Assembly (NCBI RefSeq): GCF_003545715.1
Contig: NZ_QVNU01000006.1
Coordinates: forward strand, 310,001-374,000
DNA length: 64,000 bases
Source: Taibaiella koreensis
GTDB lineage: Bacteria > Bacteroidota > Bacteroidia > Chitinophagales > Chitinophagaceae
Reading direction: 5' to 3'
Shown piece by piece: positions 43,234 through 53,422 of this stretch. The position numbers were made by a program, and so were the translations under genes. A model generated the notes under the pieces. The model was not told the origin of the DNA, searched no databases, and saw only the letters and a program-made list of their open reading frames with translations. The first letter of the stretch is position 1. Each line of letters opens with the position of its first letter.

Positions 43234-46056
43234 CTAAACGTCACATTTTTTTATTGGCATGAATTCGCTGAATTGCTTTATAAAATCCATATTTCCCCAA
43301 AGCCTAGCATTACCAATAATAAAGATTCTTCTTTGGGCGCGTGTCACGGCGACATTCAATATGTTGGAACTTTGTGTAACCCAGTCTCTGGCGCCATTTT
43401 TTTTAGGATCGCTCCCCAATACTAAAAAGACAATTTCTGCTTCTTTGCCTTGAAATGTGTGAATAGTGCCACATTCAATTTTGCCTTGGTTCATGGAGCT
43501 CATTGCGCTGAGGGGCGCCACCGCTTCTTCACACGCATTTTTGACGGCAACAAACGGGGTGATAATAAAGATATTCTTAGTATAACCGGACGAGACAAGA
43601 TCAACAATTCGCTCTTTCAAAAATTCAATTTCTTCCCTTATCACATGCTTGTCCTCCACCTGTATACCGTTAATGTCAAACCAGCAAGACTTTCCCAGTA
43701 TACATTTAAAAGGCGCATCTTTTCTGGCTTTAACCATTTGCCCACCGTAAGCGATACTGTTTGCAATATTAAACATAGGATTATCGCACCGCCGATGTGT
43801 AAGTAATGGAAACCCGGACCAAATCACATCCTCGCCTTCCCGTTTATGTGCCCCCATTGCAGATATACGATCTGCCAATGATTGGGCTGAGGATGCTAAA
43901 GGAGACCATAAGACATCTTTCACATTATTTTTCGCCCTGAGCATTTTGATCAAATGCTCAGGCTGGATAACAACAGGTTTGATCTGAAGTGGATCTCCGA
44001 CCACTATACAACGCTTAGCTCTCCATAAAATCCCTGCTACCGATTGTGGCGTAGCTTGGCCCGCCTCGTCAAGAAGCAACCATCCGATCGTTTCTTTTTT
44101 AAAGTTTTTGAAGAGCCTGGAGGCAGAGGCAAGCGTAGTGGAGACTACCGGTACACAAAAAAAGAAAGTGTTCCATAATGTAAGCGTATCGTTATTTGAA
44201 ATTTTCGCTCTGCCATTAATGACATCAAAAAATAGCTGCAGGTTGTTCTTGATTTGCTTTGCATTGGACAATATAGCGTATCTGTGAAGCTTTAAGCTTT
44301 TAAGCAGGATACGCCCCCTAAGGGTATTTATATATTCTGAAGTATAGGGCGCACTTAGATGTATTTGCTCATGTGTTTTATTGAAGAAGTTGACATCCAC
44401 AATGTTTTCGTCGGCAATATCATACTCGTTGCCCAATTTAAATCTCATTGTGTCATACTGCTTTCTTGTTAACCCAACTTTGTGATGGCTACCCCGGACG
44501 GCCGACATTGTCGTTTTATGAAAGTTATATGCGTCCGTCCGGAACTTATCAAATTCCCGGAAAAGATCCGACAATTCAACTTTTGTTTGTTCAAATGCCT
44601 CTTCAAAAGTACTTTGGTCTTCCTCAGCTTGTGCATTCTTTAAGATTTGCTGAAACCCCGGAAGTAAACCTTCGGACTCCCAAAAATTTTTCTTAAACGC
44701 CCTTCGGTTCTCTTTGTTGCCTAATGGTGCGCCTAAAATGCCCCAAGCATCTGTATGTTGCAAAAGCCTTCCCGCACATTCTGAAAAATAATCAGCTTCG
44801 TCACCAAATACATCCTCATCTATTTTTCCCAGGGAGGGTAATTCCTTAGTTATATTCTCTACTGCTACATTGTTATTACTGCTTATCACTATACTATGAT
44901 CGCTCAAAGCGGTTGGGTCCTCAAAACTATAGTAGTAGTTGGTAAAACCGTTTTCTCTTTCTACTTTCAGGGCTTTGCGGCTGAAGATCTCTGAAGTATT
45001 CAGTTTGCTTAGCTGTTCAGCTCTCGAAACAATTGCATTGGCAATAAGGTCCAACAGTAAAGTGGTTTTTCCGGTGCCGGGTGGTCCATTAATGCTCATT
45101 ATACCCGCTTTGCCTTGAAGTTCAGCGACCATAGTATTAATAGCAGCCTGTTGCGCCGTATAAAGGCCGTTAGTAACCGAGGAAGGCCATTTGCCTGGTG
45201 GAAGGACGTTCGGGTTCAAAGTCCTTAATAACAATTCCCTGTTAGCAATTAAATCCTGCCGGTTTCCGGTATCCTCTTTTAATGAGAGATACTTGTTGAG
45301 CGCAACACTATGCAATTGGGGATTATCAATAAGGAAATTCAGATCCTCCAGATAAAAGCTATTTAAAAAAGGAGGTTCTACCTCGCTTTCCCTTGAAATC
45401 TCTTTGGAAAGAATATATACTTCTTCCTCAAATTCGAAGGAAGAGCCAACAATGTTTTTTAATTCTTTGATCTCTCTAAGCAGGGTTTTCTCCGAAACAA
45501 CATCCCCTTTCCTCAACGATCCCGATCCAGTAGTTTCGTGGCTAAATTTTTCGATATTTAACCTTGTCTCAAAGTTGACCTGAACCTCCCCAAGTAAGGT
45601 GCTTATAGAGGAAAATGGTTTACGTTGCTTCAAACAATATATCCCATGTATAAAGGAGGTTTGAACATAGCTGTTCCAGTCGGGACGCCCGTCTTCATCA
45701 ACAACCAAAGCTGCCAGGCAGGTTTCTCCTATTATCGGTTCCTGATAGTCCTCATTGCTGACCGGAACTTTCAATATCGCGTTAAGTTGCTCTATCACTC
45801 TTTGCTTCTGGAGCACACCTATAAACAATGTATGCCGTTGTACTTTCTTATCGTTTTTGCGCTCATTGATATTTTCCCAAGGTAGACAGGGTAAGGATGA
45901 CAAGGGAACCGCTTTCTTGTCCCGGTCGGGTAAATTAAAAATCTCCACATCTCTCCAAAGCCTGAGAACGTTTATTGAAGTAGTTTTTTCTCCAGACAAA
46001 TTGGAGGTTGTTACATCTTTCCGTGATTGGAAAACGTTTAGAAACTTTTTTGTCAT
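43234..46056 (-). CDS. UPF1-like SF1 helicase (AAA_11/AAA_12), copy 2
   Basis: 940 residues, clearly paralogous to the helicase at 33.4-36.4 kb. Shared features are the N-terminal LRLWRDVEIFNLPD and TCLAALVVDEDGR, Walker A NGPPGTGKTTLLL (323-335), FFFCVPVVSTTLASASRLF, WLLLDEAGQATPQS, GDPLQIKPVV, FPLLTHRRCDNPMF, CGTIHTFQGKEAEIVFLVLG and NILNVAVTRAQRRIFIIG. The coiled-coil insert of copy 1 is largely absent. It is upstream of the pAgo operon on the same strand, but the relic between them makes a functional link uncertain. Confidence 0.9.
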   Translation of the reverse strand: MTKKFLNVFQSRKDVTTSNLSGEKTTSINVLRLWRDVEIFNLPDRDKKAVPLSSLPCLPWENINERKNDKKVQRHTLFIGVLQKQRVIEQLNAILKVPVSNEDYQEPIIGETCLAALVVDEDGRPDWNSYVQTSFIHGIYCLKQRKPFSSISTLLGEVQVNFETRLNIEKFSHETTGSGSLRKGDVVSEKTLLREIKELKNIVGSSFEFEEEVYILSKEISRESEVEPPFLNSFYLEDLNFLIDNPQLHSVALNKYLSLKEDTGNRQDLIANRELLLRTLNPNVLPPGKWPSSVTNGLYTAQQAAINTMVAELQGKAGIMSINGPPGTGKTTLLLDLIANAIVSRAEQLSKLNTSEIFSRKALKVERENGFTNYYYSFEDPTALSDHSIVISSNNNVAVENITKELPSLGKIDEDVFGDEADYFSECAGRLLQHTDAWGILGAPLGNKENRRAFKKNFWESEGLLPGFQQILKNAQAEEDQSTFEEAFEQTKVELSDLFREFDKFRTDAYNFHKTTMSAVRGSHHKVGLTRKQYDTMRFKLGNEYDIADENIVDVNFFNKTHEQIHLSAPYTSEYINTLRGRILLKSLKLHRYAILSNAKQIKNNLQLFFDVINGRAKISNNDTLTLWNTFFFCVPVVSTTLASASRLFKNFKKETIGWLLLDEAGQATPQSVAGILWRAKRCIVVGDPLQIKPVVIQPEHLIKMLRAKNNVKDVLWSPLASSAQSLADRISAMGAHKREGEDVIWSGFPLLTHRRCDNPMFNIANSIAYGGQMVKARKDAPFKCILGKSCWFDINGIQVEDKHVIREEIEFLKERIVDLVSSGYTKNIFIITPFVAVKNACEEAVAPLSAMSSMNQGKIECGTIHTFQGKEAEIVFLVLGSDPKKNGARDWVTQSSNILNVAVTRAQRRIFIIGNARLWGNMDFIKQFSEFMPIKKCDV

Positions 46057-46100
46057 TGGTTAAACACTGATTATGGTGAATATTGGGTTGGTATTTCCAA

Positions 46101-46242
46101 ATTAAAGAAAATAGTACTATTCCTTGGGACTTTATGAAAAATTAAGGGCTTAATATATTATGAAAATACTTGGTTACTGACGAAAGTTCTATAAGCTGGT
46201 ATATAAGCCCAGTTCAAGTAAGCACGCTGAACAAAGACTATA
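46101..46242 (+). repeat. Diverged direct repeat, copy 1
   Basis: Aligns over about 140 bases with 55171-55306 in the same orientation, roughly three quarters identical by eye. Shared blocks include ATTAAAGAAAAT, TTGGGACTTTATG, CATTATGAAAA-like sequence, and GTTCAAGTAAGCAC. The similarity starts abruptly at ATTAAAG in both copies. Confidence 0.75.
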
Positions 46243-46688
46243 GTTTAAATTACCGGTTTAAAAGACAGAATTATTCATCACTCTAGTATGACTACATGAA
46301 GAGATATGGCTTGCCGAAAAATTCAAGTTATTAGCATCGAATTCTAACCTCCGGAGAGAAGAAATTCGGTTTGAATTTCAAATGCAATTTTGTTCATCAA
46401 CTTGCGCAGTTGTACCTATAGGTTCTTTTGAATTAAATGCCGAAAATTGGCATAAAGACACTGCTAGGAATTGTCCATATAGCGATACAATATAGTCCTA
46501 GCTATGCAACGCAACCTGTTGGAAGTTTACTACTGTTGCCGGAGCAACAAAGTAAATGCTATTTGGATATCATCGGGTAAGGTAGAAAGCTAGATGTATA
46601 TATACTTAAAGCACACATAAAGAAATAATTTGTCCTGTGCCCCATTCCTTAAAGTCTTTTTGGGTTCTTCCTTATCTGATTAAATGGA

Positions 46689-46696
46689 TATATTTG
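46689..46696 (+). promoter_or_regulatory. Bacteroidota -7 box TATATTTG
   Basis: TATATTTG lies 24 bases before the STAND gene ATG. A TTTG at 46659-46662 is present, but its 26-base spacing is longer than usual. Confidence 0.45.
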
Positions 46697-46720
46697 ACTA
46701 CTTGTTGAAATTCAAACAGA

Positions 46721-49700
46721 ATGCCGCTCATCAATTTTTTCAAACCCGAAATAGCTGAAGATACAAATAAACCATTTGCTATTGATAATCAGTCTTTTCC
46801 ATACAATTTCATTGCTGATCCGCGACGATTTGAGGAATTGCTCTATAGTATATTTAAATTAAAAATCGAAAAACAAGAGCTCAGTGACTACGACGACGTA
46901 AGCTTGATGGGTGGTGTCGCAGAACAGGGCCGAGACTGCGTCTTATTTCGAACAGGGAAAGCCCATGGAGTTATTCAGTGCAAAAAATATGCAAGTAATC
47001 TTGGCAAAGACGAATTTGGATGCGAAATCACAAAATTTGTTCTATACAGTCTTTTGGATGAAAGGTTGATCTCCGATCCGAAAGATTTCACCTATTATAT
47101 CGCTGTTTCAAAGGATTTTACGGCTGACTGCCGCTCGTTTATCGATGGTTTTACGAACCATATACTGATTGAACCGAATCTAGATGCATGGTTGTCCAGT
47201 AATCTGCAGATGCCAACGCTTCGAACATTGGCAATCGGGAACTATAAAGAAGAAGTACTAGATATTCTTTCAAAAATTAAGGTTAAGAAAATCGTCCCGC
47301 AAGATCTGGATATTGAGCTGAAGAATAAACCGGATTTGCAATCCCTCTTTTTTTCTGTAAGGTCCGTAACCGATAACACAGTCACCGAAAAAATCCTTGA
47401 TATCCTAAATGGAAGTCTTTCAGCGGAAGAAATTTCAAGACAACTCCACAACGGATCAATTAGCCTACTGTCTGAAAGAAACTCATTTGAAGACATTCAT
47501 GATTCCCATATCGTACGTACAGAAACAACAAAGTTGGTAAACTGGGTGCAAATACCCCTGCAAAAGGATGAAAATGGGAGAATTCAGAATGTATGTCTGC
47601 TAGCAGCGCCAGCAGGTTACGGAAAGACTGTGATTCTCAAGGATTTTTTCATGGAATGCCAAACATTGCGAATTCCCGTGCTAGGATTGAAGGCAGATAA
47701 GCTCTATTCATACACAATAACTGAACTTCAACACAGTATCGGGCTAACCTTACCAGTTTTCGACTTTATAGAAAGGTGCATAGCATTATATTCGCTTACG
47801 ATAATAGTGATAGATCAAATCGACGCTCTTTCACAATCAATGTCATCCGATCGGAGATTTTTAGATGTCTTTAAGGGACTCATAGACCGCTTCGAGAACG
47901 ATCTAAATATCAAGATAATCATTTCGGTCCGAAATCAGGATCTGAACTATGATCCAACCTTGCGACAACTGAGGAGAAAGAACACCATCCAAGTAGGGCT
48001 TCTCCATACGGAAGACGTCTTGGGGCAACTTGGGAAATTAGGAATTACAAAAGACCGTGTTTCATCCAAGCTCCTTGAGCTATTAAGAATTCCGAATAAT
48101 CTAAATATATTTTCGCGAATTTATTCAGGAGGTAACAGTTTAAGGATTACATCAATTGAAGAACTTTATAGCGAACTCTGGAATCAAAAAGTTTTGCGTA
48201 TTTCCAACCGTGTCAATACTGACAAATTCAAAGTACGGAACGCTCTTTACGCAATAGCTGGCAAAATGTTTCAGACACAACGGATAACTGTTTTTGTCAA
48301 CCAGTTTGAGGATTTTTCAGATGAAATAAAATATCTGGAAAGCGAACAACTGATAAAGAGGGAAGATAAACATCTACAATTCTTTCACCAGTCCTTTTAT
48401 GATTTCGTGTTCGCAAAACAGTTCGTTGAAACCGGGCAGGACCTCTTGAGCTACATTAAGAATTCTGAGCAGTCGATTCACATTCGTTCTGCCGTGAAGA
48501 TGATTATTAGCTATTTGCGGGATTACGATCCGCCTGCTTACCAAAACTATGCAAAGCATATCTTTGACAGACATGAAGTTCTTTTTCACATTAAGCACAT
48601 CATTTTTCTTAATATTATCACGCAACCTAATCCTGATAGAGATGAAGAAACCTTGGTAAAACTATGTCTTAAAAAAGGAATGATCTATACTGTTCTATTT
48701 CTAGAAAATGCCTTCGGAGGCCAGTGGCTTAGGTTTGCTATTTCCAATCGACTTCTCGAATTAATAAAAGGAGAGCGTAGTGAGTTCCAAACACTAGTCT
48801 CTGAACTAGGAGAAGAACCTAGACAGATAATATGCAATCTTAAAACCCAGTATTTGCAAAGGCATATTACAGTTAATGAAAAAGAAGCCTGGGCCTATTT
48901 TAAAAAAATTGATGATGCAACGATAATACAAAAAATACTATATTTTGTAGCTGATTGGAGCCATAGTGACCCTTATGAAATGTTGGCAAAATGTCCAGAT
49001 TTTATAATTTCGGAGCCATGGAACTTTTATCGTGTCCTAGAACATATTTCTGCACATAATATGGATTTTGTGCTTAATGCCCTAAGTGATATACTGCCGC
49101 TACATTACCAAAAAGGGGATCGACAAGAAGCATATAGTGAACGGGAACTTTTAAAATCGATAGCCAAAGCCGCTCCGGAGAAACTATTTCCTATACTCTA
49201 CCAAAGTATGTTGAATGATCTTTGCCGTAACACCGATATTTGTGATGGTGTAATCAGGGATTGGACCTACAGCTATACAGATTTAAGAGATGATGAGCAC
49301 TATGGTGGCACGGAGTTTTTTTACCAATTACTTGCATCATGTCTAAAAGCAACGGCAAGATACCATACAGAGGTCTTTTTAAAATTCTTTCACGAAAATA
49401 AATCTTCCCATCACTACTCGGTACTGAGGCTTATTCTTTTTTCGTTGGCTGGAAATGAAAAATGGTATGCCGGTGAAATCTTTGAGATATTTGACCTCTT
49501 TAAATATCTTGGTCTATTGAAAGATGGTGATGATTTAGAGTATGATTTACGGTCAATAGTGGAGGCTGGTTTTATATACATGAGCATAGCCCAGCAAGAT
49601 TCAATCCTGAATGAGATCCGCAACTATCAGGACAAAACAGAGTTAAGAATTTGGATAGATGACAAGGGCAAAAAGTCAATTTATTCTCGCTGGGGTGCAG

Positions 49701-51268
49701 CTAAATATTTTTGGTTATTACGTATCCCTGCACATCGTATTCATGCGGATCCAGAGTTATGCAAAGTACTAATGGAATTAAGGAGGAAATTCCCGGGCCA
49801 GAAGGATAAGCCTATGCGACGAGGTGGTCTAGCTGGCGTTATCCATAGTCCTATTCCAGCGAATGCCCATGAGTTTATGAGGAAAAAACATTGGCTCAGA
49901 TCGTTTAATAAGTACAATAGCGAGCGCGATAGATGGGTGTCGGGTCTTAAAGGAGGAATAACGGAGCTTTCTTCTGCATTTAGAGCAGAAGTAGAAAAGA
50001 ACCCATCGGGAGAGAAACTAGAAATCATCAATGCAATTATTGACTCTGACGAAATTCCTATAGAGTATGCCATCAGCGGGCTTTTTGGTTGGACGCAATC
50101 TTCAGCAGAGTTAGGAATTATTTCAGCGGCGTGTATCAGAGTTCTTAGAAAGGGTGGATATAATCATGATACATATACCATACCTTTAATTGGAAGAGTT
50201 GCTAGTCTTGAAGAAGTCGCTCCTGAATTGATCAATTTCCTTATAGAGCAAAGCTTGCAGTTTGAAAAGGGAATTGAATATTCTATTGAATCGGACGATG
50301 AAAAGACCAGTATTGACAGGCTTGTAACTAAAGCAATCAATACGCCATATGGTTCGGCCGCATATTATTTGACTTCTGTTGGGGATGTAAGTTTTAAAGA
50401 TTTCATCTTTCGAACCATTAACGTCATCTTAAGAAATGGCCCAGTGGAATCTCGTGCCGCAATTTACTTTCATTTTCATTATCTAACTAGGCTAGATAGA
50501 GAAACGGCCCATGACCTTTTTATTGAGTCGCTAAATGTCGAAACCGATATCCATGTCATTGCCTCTTCAATTCAAGCCATGCAGTATTTTAGAACCAGAG
50601 GCTTGAAAGTGCTAGATGCACCACTTCGGCTATTAATCGAATCCGGTTTAATGGGCAACGATGACAGTGATTACCTGTTTACTATTTTATTAGGGTCTTA
50701 CCTACATAATCAAGAAGGGGCAAAAGAGTTACTTGAAACATTAATCGACAAAGGACAAGGCACCAGGTCCAGAATGATAGATGATATAATGGAGCACTAT
50801 TATGCTGTTACAAACACAAAAAGTAAAAATGACCAGCTATTAGATTATATAATGTCCGGCGCTGAGAGGGGAGATTTTGATGATATATCTTGGAATTTTT
50901 ATGAAACCGGGCATGTTGCCCTAAATGACGTTTACGGATTTGCCAAAAGATTTATTAATTCTGACTTTTTCAAGCTTACAGAAAACTTCATAGACTATCT
51001 TCATGGCCAATGTGCAAGATTTCCTTTTTTAGCTATTGAATTATTTGAGCATGCTATGGTATACTTAAAATCGAAGATTGATCCTCTACAGAATTTTCAG
51101 TTTGAGGAGAAGACAATCAAGTTTATTCTTTCTGCCTTAGAAGCTGTAACTGGGTCTGATGATGTTAGTAAAGCAATCAGAGGCAAGCTTCTTTTGTCAT
51201 TTGACAAATTGATAGCTGATTTAGGGATGAGAAGAAATCAAGCGGAAATTCTCGGTGAATTAACCTAA
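46721..51268 (+). CDS. Avs-like STAND NTPase with N-terminal Mrr-type nuclease domain
   Basis: 1515 residues. Residues about 30-150 form an Mrr-like PD-(D/E)XK nuclease: GGVAEQGRDCVLF with D72, then GVIQCKKY with Q86-C-K88. A linker leads to the STAND NTPase: HIVRTE (264-269), Walker A APAGYGKT (296-303), Walker B TIIVIDQID (360-368). The remaining ~1000 residues are helical repeats expected to act as sensor. In Avs proteins the sensor binds a phage protein such as terminase or portal, the NTPase drives tetramer formation, and the N-terminal nuclease cuts DNA. The gene stands alone with its own promoter. Confidence 0.87.
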   Translation: MPLINFFKPEIAEDTNKPFAIDNQSFPYNFIADPRRFEELLYSIFKLKIEKQELSDYDDVSLMGGVAEQGRDCVLFRTGKAHGVIQCKKYASNLGKDEFGCEITKFVLYSLLDERLISDPKDFTYYIAVSKDFTADCRSFIDGFTNHILIEPNLDAWLSSNLQMPTLRTLAIGNYKEEVLDILSKIKVKKIVPQDLDIELKNKPDLQSLFFSVRSVTDNTVTEKILDILNGSLSAEEISRQLHNGSISLLSERNSFEDIHDSHIVRTETTKLVNWVQIPLQKDENGRIQNVCLLAAPAGYGKTVILKDFFMECQTLRIPVLGLKADKLYSYTITELQHSIGLTLPVFDFIERCIALYSLTIIVIDQIDALSQSMSSDRRFLDVFKGLIDRFENDLNIKIIISVRNQDLNYDPTLRQLRRKNTIQVGLLHTEDVLGQLGKLGITKDRVSSKLLELLRIPNNLNIFSRIYSGGNSLRITSIEELYSELWNQKVLRISNRVNTDKFKVRNALYAIAGKMFQTQRITVFVNQFEDFSDEIKYLESEQLIKREDKHLQFFHQSFYDFVFAKQFVETGQDLLSYIKNSEQSIHIRSAVKMIISYLRDYDPPAYQNYAKHIFDRHEVLFHIKHIIFLNIITQPNPDRDEETLVKLCLKKGMIYTVLFLENAFGGQWLRFAISNRLLELIKGERSEFQTLVSELGEEPRQIICNLKTQYLQRHITVNEKEAWAYFKKIDDATIIQKILYFVADWSHSDPYEMLAKCPDFIISEPWNFYRVLEHISAHNMDFVLNALSDILPLHYQKGDRQEAYSERELLKSIAKAAPEKLFPILYQSMLNDLCRNTDICDGVIRDWTYSYTDLRDDEHYGGTEFFYQLLASCLKATARYHTEVFLKFFHENKSSHHYSVLRLILFSLAGNEKWYAGEIFEIFDLFKYLGLLKDGDDLEYDLRSIVEAGFIYMSIAQQDSILNEIRNYQDKTELRIWIDDKGKKSIYSRWGAAKYFWLLRIPAHRIHADPELCKVLMELRRKFPGQKDKPMRRGGLAGVIHSPIPANAHEFMRKKHWLRSFNKYNSERDRWVSGLKGGITELSSAFRAEVEKNPSGEKLEIINAIIDSDEIPIEYAISGLFGWTQSSAELGIISAACIRVLRKGGYNHDTYTIPLIGRVASLEEVAPELINFLIEQSLQFEKGIEYSIESDDEKTSIDRLVTKAINTPYGSAAYYLTSVGDVSFKDFIFRTINVILRNGPVESRAAIYFHFHYLTRLDRETAHDLFIESLNVETDIHVIASSIQAMQYFRTRGLKVLDAPLRLLIESGLMGNDDSDYLFTILLGSYLHNQEGAKELLETLIDKGQGTRSRMIDDIMEHYYAVTNTKSKNDQLLDYIMSGAERGDFDDISWNFYETGHVALNDVYGFAKRFINSDFFKLTENFIDYLHGQCARFPFLAIELFEHAMVYLKSKIDPLQNFQFEEKTIKFILSALEAVTGSDDVSKAIRGKLLLSFDKLIADLGMRRNQAEILGELT

Positions 51269-51333
51269 TCGAAGGTCCCCAGCACTCATTCCATTGTTCC
51301 ATGGTGCTTTTTACAGTAGCAGAATGGGATAGC

Positions 51334-52623
51334 TTAAGGGTGGTTGTACGTAATTCGCCAGATGACATTGCTTACATCATCGGTAAGTAATAGGGACCCG
51401 TCAGGCAATAGGGTAAGACCAACCGGGCGGCCACGCACTTCTCTTTTATCAAGGTCAGCAATGAACCCGGTAAGAAAATCTTCAGGCGCACCCTTTGGCT
51501 TGCCTTTCTTAAAAGGCTGAAATAATACTTTGTATCCCGACAGAACCGACCTATTATAAGAGCCGTGCTGTGCCAGGAAAGCACCGTTCTTGTATTGCTG
51601 CGGGAATGCCTTAGCAGTATAAAAGACTAATCCCAATGTAGCAGTGTGAGCGATCAACGGTACGTCGGGCGCCAAAGCCCTGGCGGCGAGCTCCGGCTTA
51701 TGATCCTTTACTCTTGGATCGGCATATTTACCCATATAGATATAAGGCCAGCCATAAAATCCGCCCTCTTTCACCCCGGTCAGATAATCCGGGACCAAGT
51801 CGTCACCCAATCCATCCCTTTCATTCACTACGGTCCATAGCATATTGGTTTCTGGGTTCCAATCCATCCCCACCGGGTTTCTGAGTCCGGAGGCATAGGT
51901 ACGCAACCCCGTTCCATCAGGATTGATTTCCAGTATGGCGGCTCTCAGCATTTCGTATTCAAGTCCATGTTCCCCGATGTTGCTAGACGAGCCCACAGCA
52001 ATATATATTTTGGTGCCTTTTGGATTAGCCAGCAAATTGCGGGTCCAATGTTGGTTGTACTTTCCTGAAGGAAGATCGATTATCTTTTTACCCTTTCCGG
52101 TAATGCGCATGCTGTCTTTGCTATATGGATACCGCCACAGCGCGTCGGTATTGGCCACATAAAACCAGTTGCCCAGGAACAGCATGCCGAACGGCTGATT
52201 CAAATTGTTGAGAAATGTATCCCGTTGCTCAGGGATGCCGTCCCGGTTCTTATCTCTAAGAAGCATAATGCGGTCGGCACTTTTACTGAGGTTGTCAGAC
52301 CGGCCTGCGCCGATAAGGGTAGCACCTACTTTTTTCGGCAAGCTGTAATTGGTATTCGATTCCACTACCAAGACATCTCCTAATGGCGTTACACATGTCG
52401 ACCTGGGATTGTCAAAGCCATTCGCATATTTGGTCACAGTAAAGCCCGGCGGAGCCGTGGGTGCGGCCCCATCTTCCCAACCGATAACTTTGCTGAAGTC
52501 CCTGACGGACTTAGTGGCAAAGGGCTGAGATAAACTATCCGGATTATTTTGAACAGATTGCTGTGCCTCTGAAACTTCCGTGAAAAGCGAAAGCAGGAGA
52601 AGTAAAAGAAAGGTCGTTTTCAT
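51334..52623 (-). CDS. PQQ-dependent sugar (sorbosone) dehydrogenase-like, exported
   Basis: 429 residues from MKTTFLLLLLLSLFTEVSEAQ, a clear signal peptide; the frame extends 40 codons upstream but without a signal. The beta-propeller of the glucose/sorbosone dehydrogenase family is shown by GFDNPRSTCVTPLGDVLVVES, MLLRDKNRDGIPE, HWTRNLLANPKGTKIYIAVGS, ASGLRNPVGMDWNP and GFYGWPYIYMG. These periplasmic enzymes oxidise sugars with PQQ. It converges with the STAND gene and marks the right end of the defence genes. Confidence 0.9.
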   Translation of the reverse strand: MKTTFLLLLLLSLFTEVSEAQQSVQNNPDSLSQPFATKSVRDFSKVIGWEDGAAPTAPPGFTVTKYANGFDNPRSTCVTPLGDVLVVESNTNYSLPKKVGATLIGAGRSDNLSKSADRIMLLRDKNRDGIPEQRDTFLNNLNQPFGMLFLGNWFYVANTDALWRYPYSKDSMRITGKGKKIIDLPSGKYNQHWTRNLLANPKGTKIYIAVGSSSNIGEHGLEYEMLRAAILEINPDGTGLRTYASGLRNPVGMDWNPETNMLWTVVNERDGLGDDLVPDYLTGVKEGGFYGWPYIYMGKYADPRVKDHKPELAARALAPDVPLIAHTATLGLVFYTAKAFPQQYKNGAFLAQHGSYNRSVLSGYKVLFQPFKKGKPKGAPEDFLTGFIADLDKREVRGRPVGLTLLPDGSLLLTDDVSNVIWRITYNHP

Positions 52624-52934
52624 ATTCTGATGTTTAGTGGCATGTATCAATCCCAGCGGAAAGAGGAAACAAAATGCCAGTATGACATTTAACATGTTTG
52701 GAGAAGCTTTAGTTGGGTATCGGTGGCCGGTTAATTCCAACAATTGAAGGATGTAAAGAGAGCATTTCAGCTTGACTTGTTGCTAAGTAAGGCAAAAGTC
52801 CTTTAACTTAAGAATGGTAGTAATCGACGGGTCTACCTTCTGTATCTTTTGAAGAAGTAGTTCCATGTCTGAATCTGTGAATTCGAATAACGTGAAATTT
52901 TCTTACCTAATCCTTGTCGCGTGAAAGATTAGAA
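52624..52934. other. Intergenic, nothing clear
   Basis: About 310 bases upstream of the sugar dehydrogenase and downstream of the broken DUF421 gene. No gene, hairpin or exact promoter box stands out. Confidence 0.4.
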
Positions 52935-53422
52935 TTAAGATCTTAAAATGAAACTAATCCGACCATTGGTCTCAAGAACAGCCTTCTCCACCTTCTCAAA
53001 ATCTTCCTGCCGGGTTTCCAGGCGTAAGCTTTCTTAAGATCGGACTCGCTTAAATTGGCCTTTTTCATTGCTTCCCATTTAATTTCTCCGGCTTCGATTA
53101 AATTTATAGGATAACCTTTGATCAGCTTATTCACCATTTCGCTTTTGCAAGATAGCCAGGCAAGTATCCTATTGGTGAGAATCATAATGGTTGCGGCAAT
53201 AAAGGTTGCCTGTAGCGTTGAGGCACCAACAACACCGCGAGCCATTACCGCACCTAACATAATAACAATGACGTTATCCAGCGCCGACTTCTGGCCGAAT
53301 ATCCTAATACCGCCGATCCGCAGGAGGATCAAGGCAACAAGAAACATAACCAGCGCGCGGACCGCCATAGGCAGCGGTCCCAACTGTTCATCGGTTTCCC
53401 AAAGCGCTTCGATACCGTTCAT
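52935..53422 (-). pseudogene. DUF421/YetF-like membrane protein, frameshifted near 3' end
   Basis: The N terminus has two to three membrane helices (MAVRALVMFLVALILLRIGG, DNVIVIMLGAVMARGVVG, LQATFIAATIMILTNRILAWL) and the YetF cytoplasmic part (LIKGYPINLIEAGEIKWEAMKKANLSESDLKKA). After about 53028 the family sequence continues in another frame (LRLETRQEDFEKVEKAVLETNGRISFI, stop at 52935), so one base is missing in GC-TTACGC. In the assembled frame translation ends at 52943 with unrelated residues. The ATG overlaps the stop of the pyrophosphatase frame (ATGA). Confidence 0.8.

Larger units (their letters stand above)
46057..46720. other. Intergenic region with direct-repeat copy
   Basis: About 660 bases without a gene. 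It contains the first copy of a diverged ~140-base direct repeat, an imperfect palindrome (CTAGGAATTGT...ACAAT-ATAG-TCCTAG, 46464-46501), and near the end a TATATTTG promoter box for the STAND gene. Confidence 0.6.

Noticed and set aside
43234-46056. PIWI-RE system (Argonaute-like with helicase and nuclease)
   Set aside because: The helicase is UPF1-like rather than DinG-like, the Argonaute has ordinary MID/PIWI signatures, and a relic separates helicase and pAgo genes.
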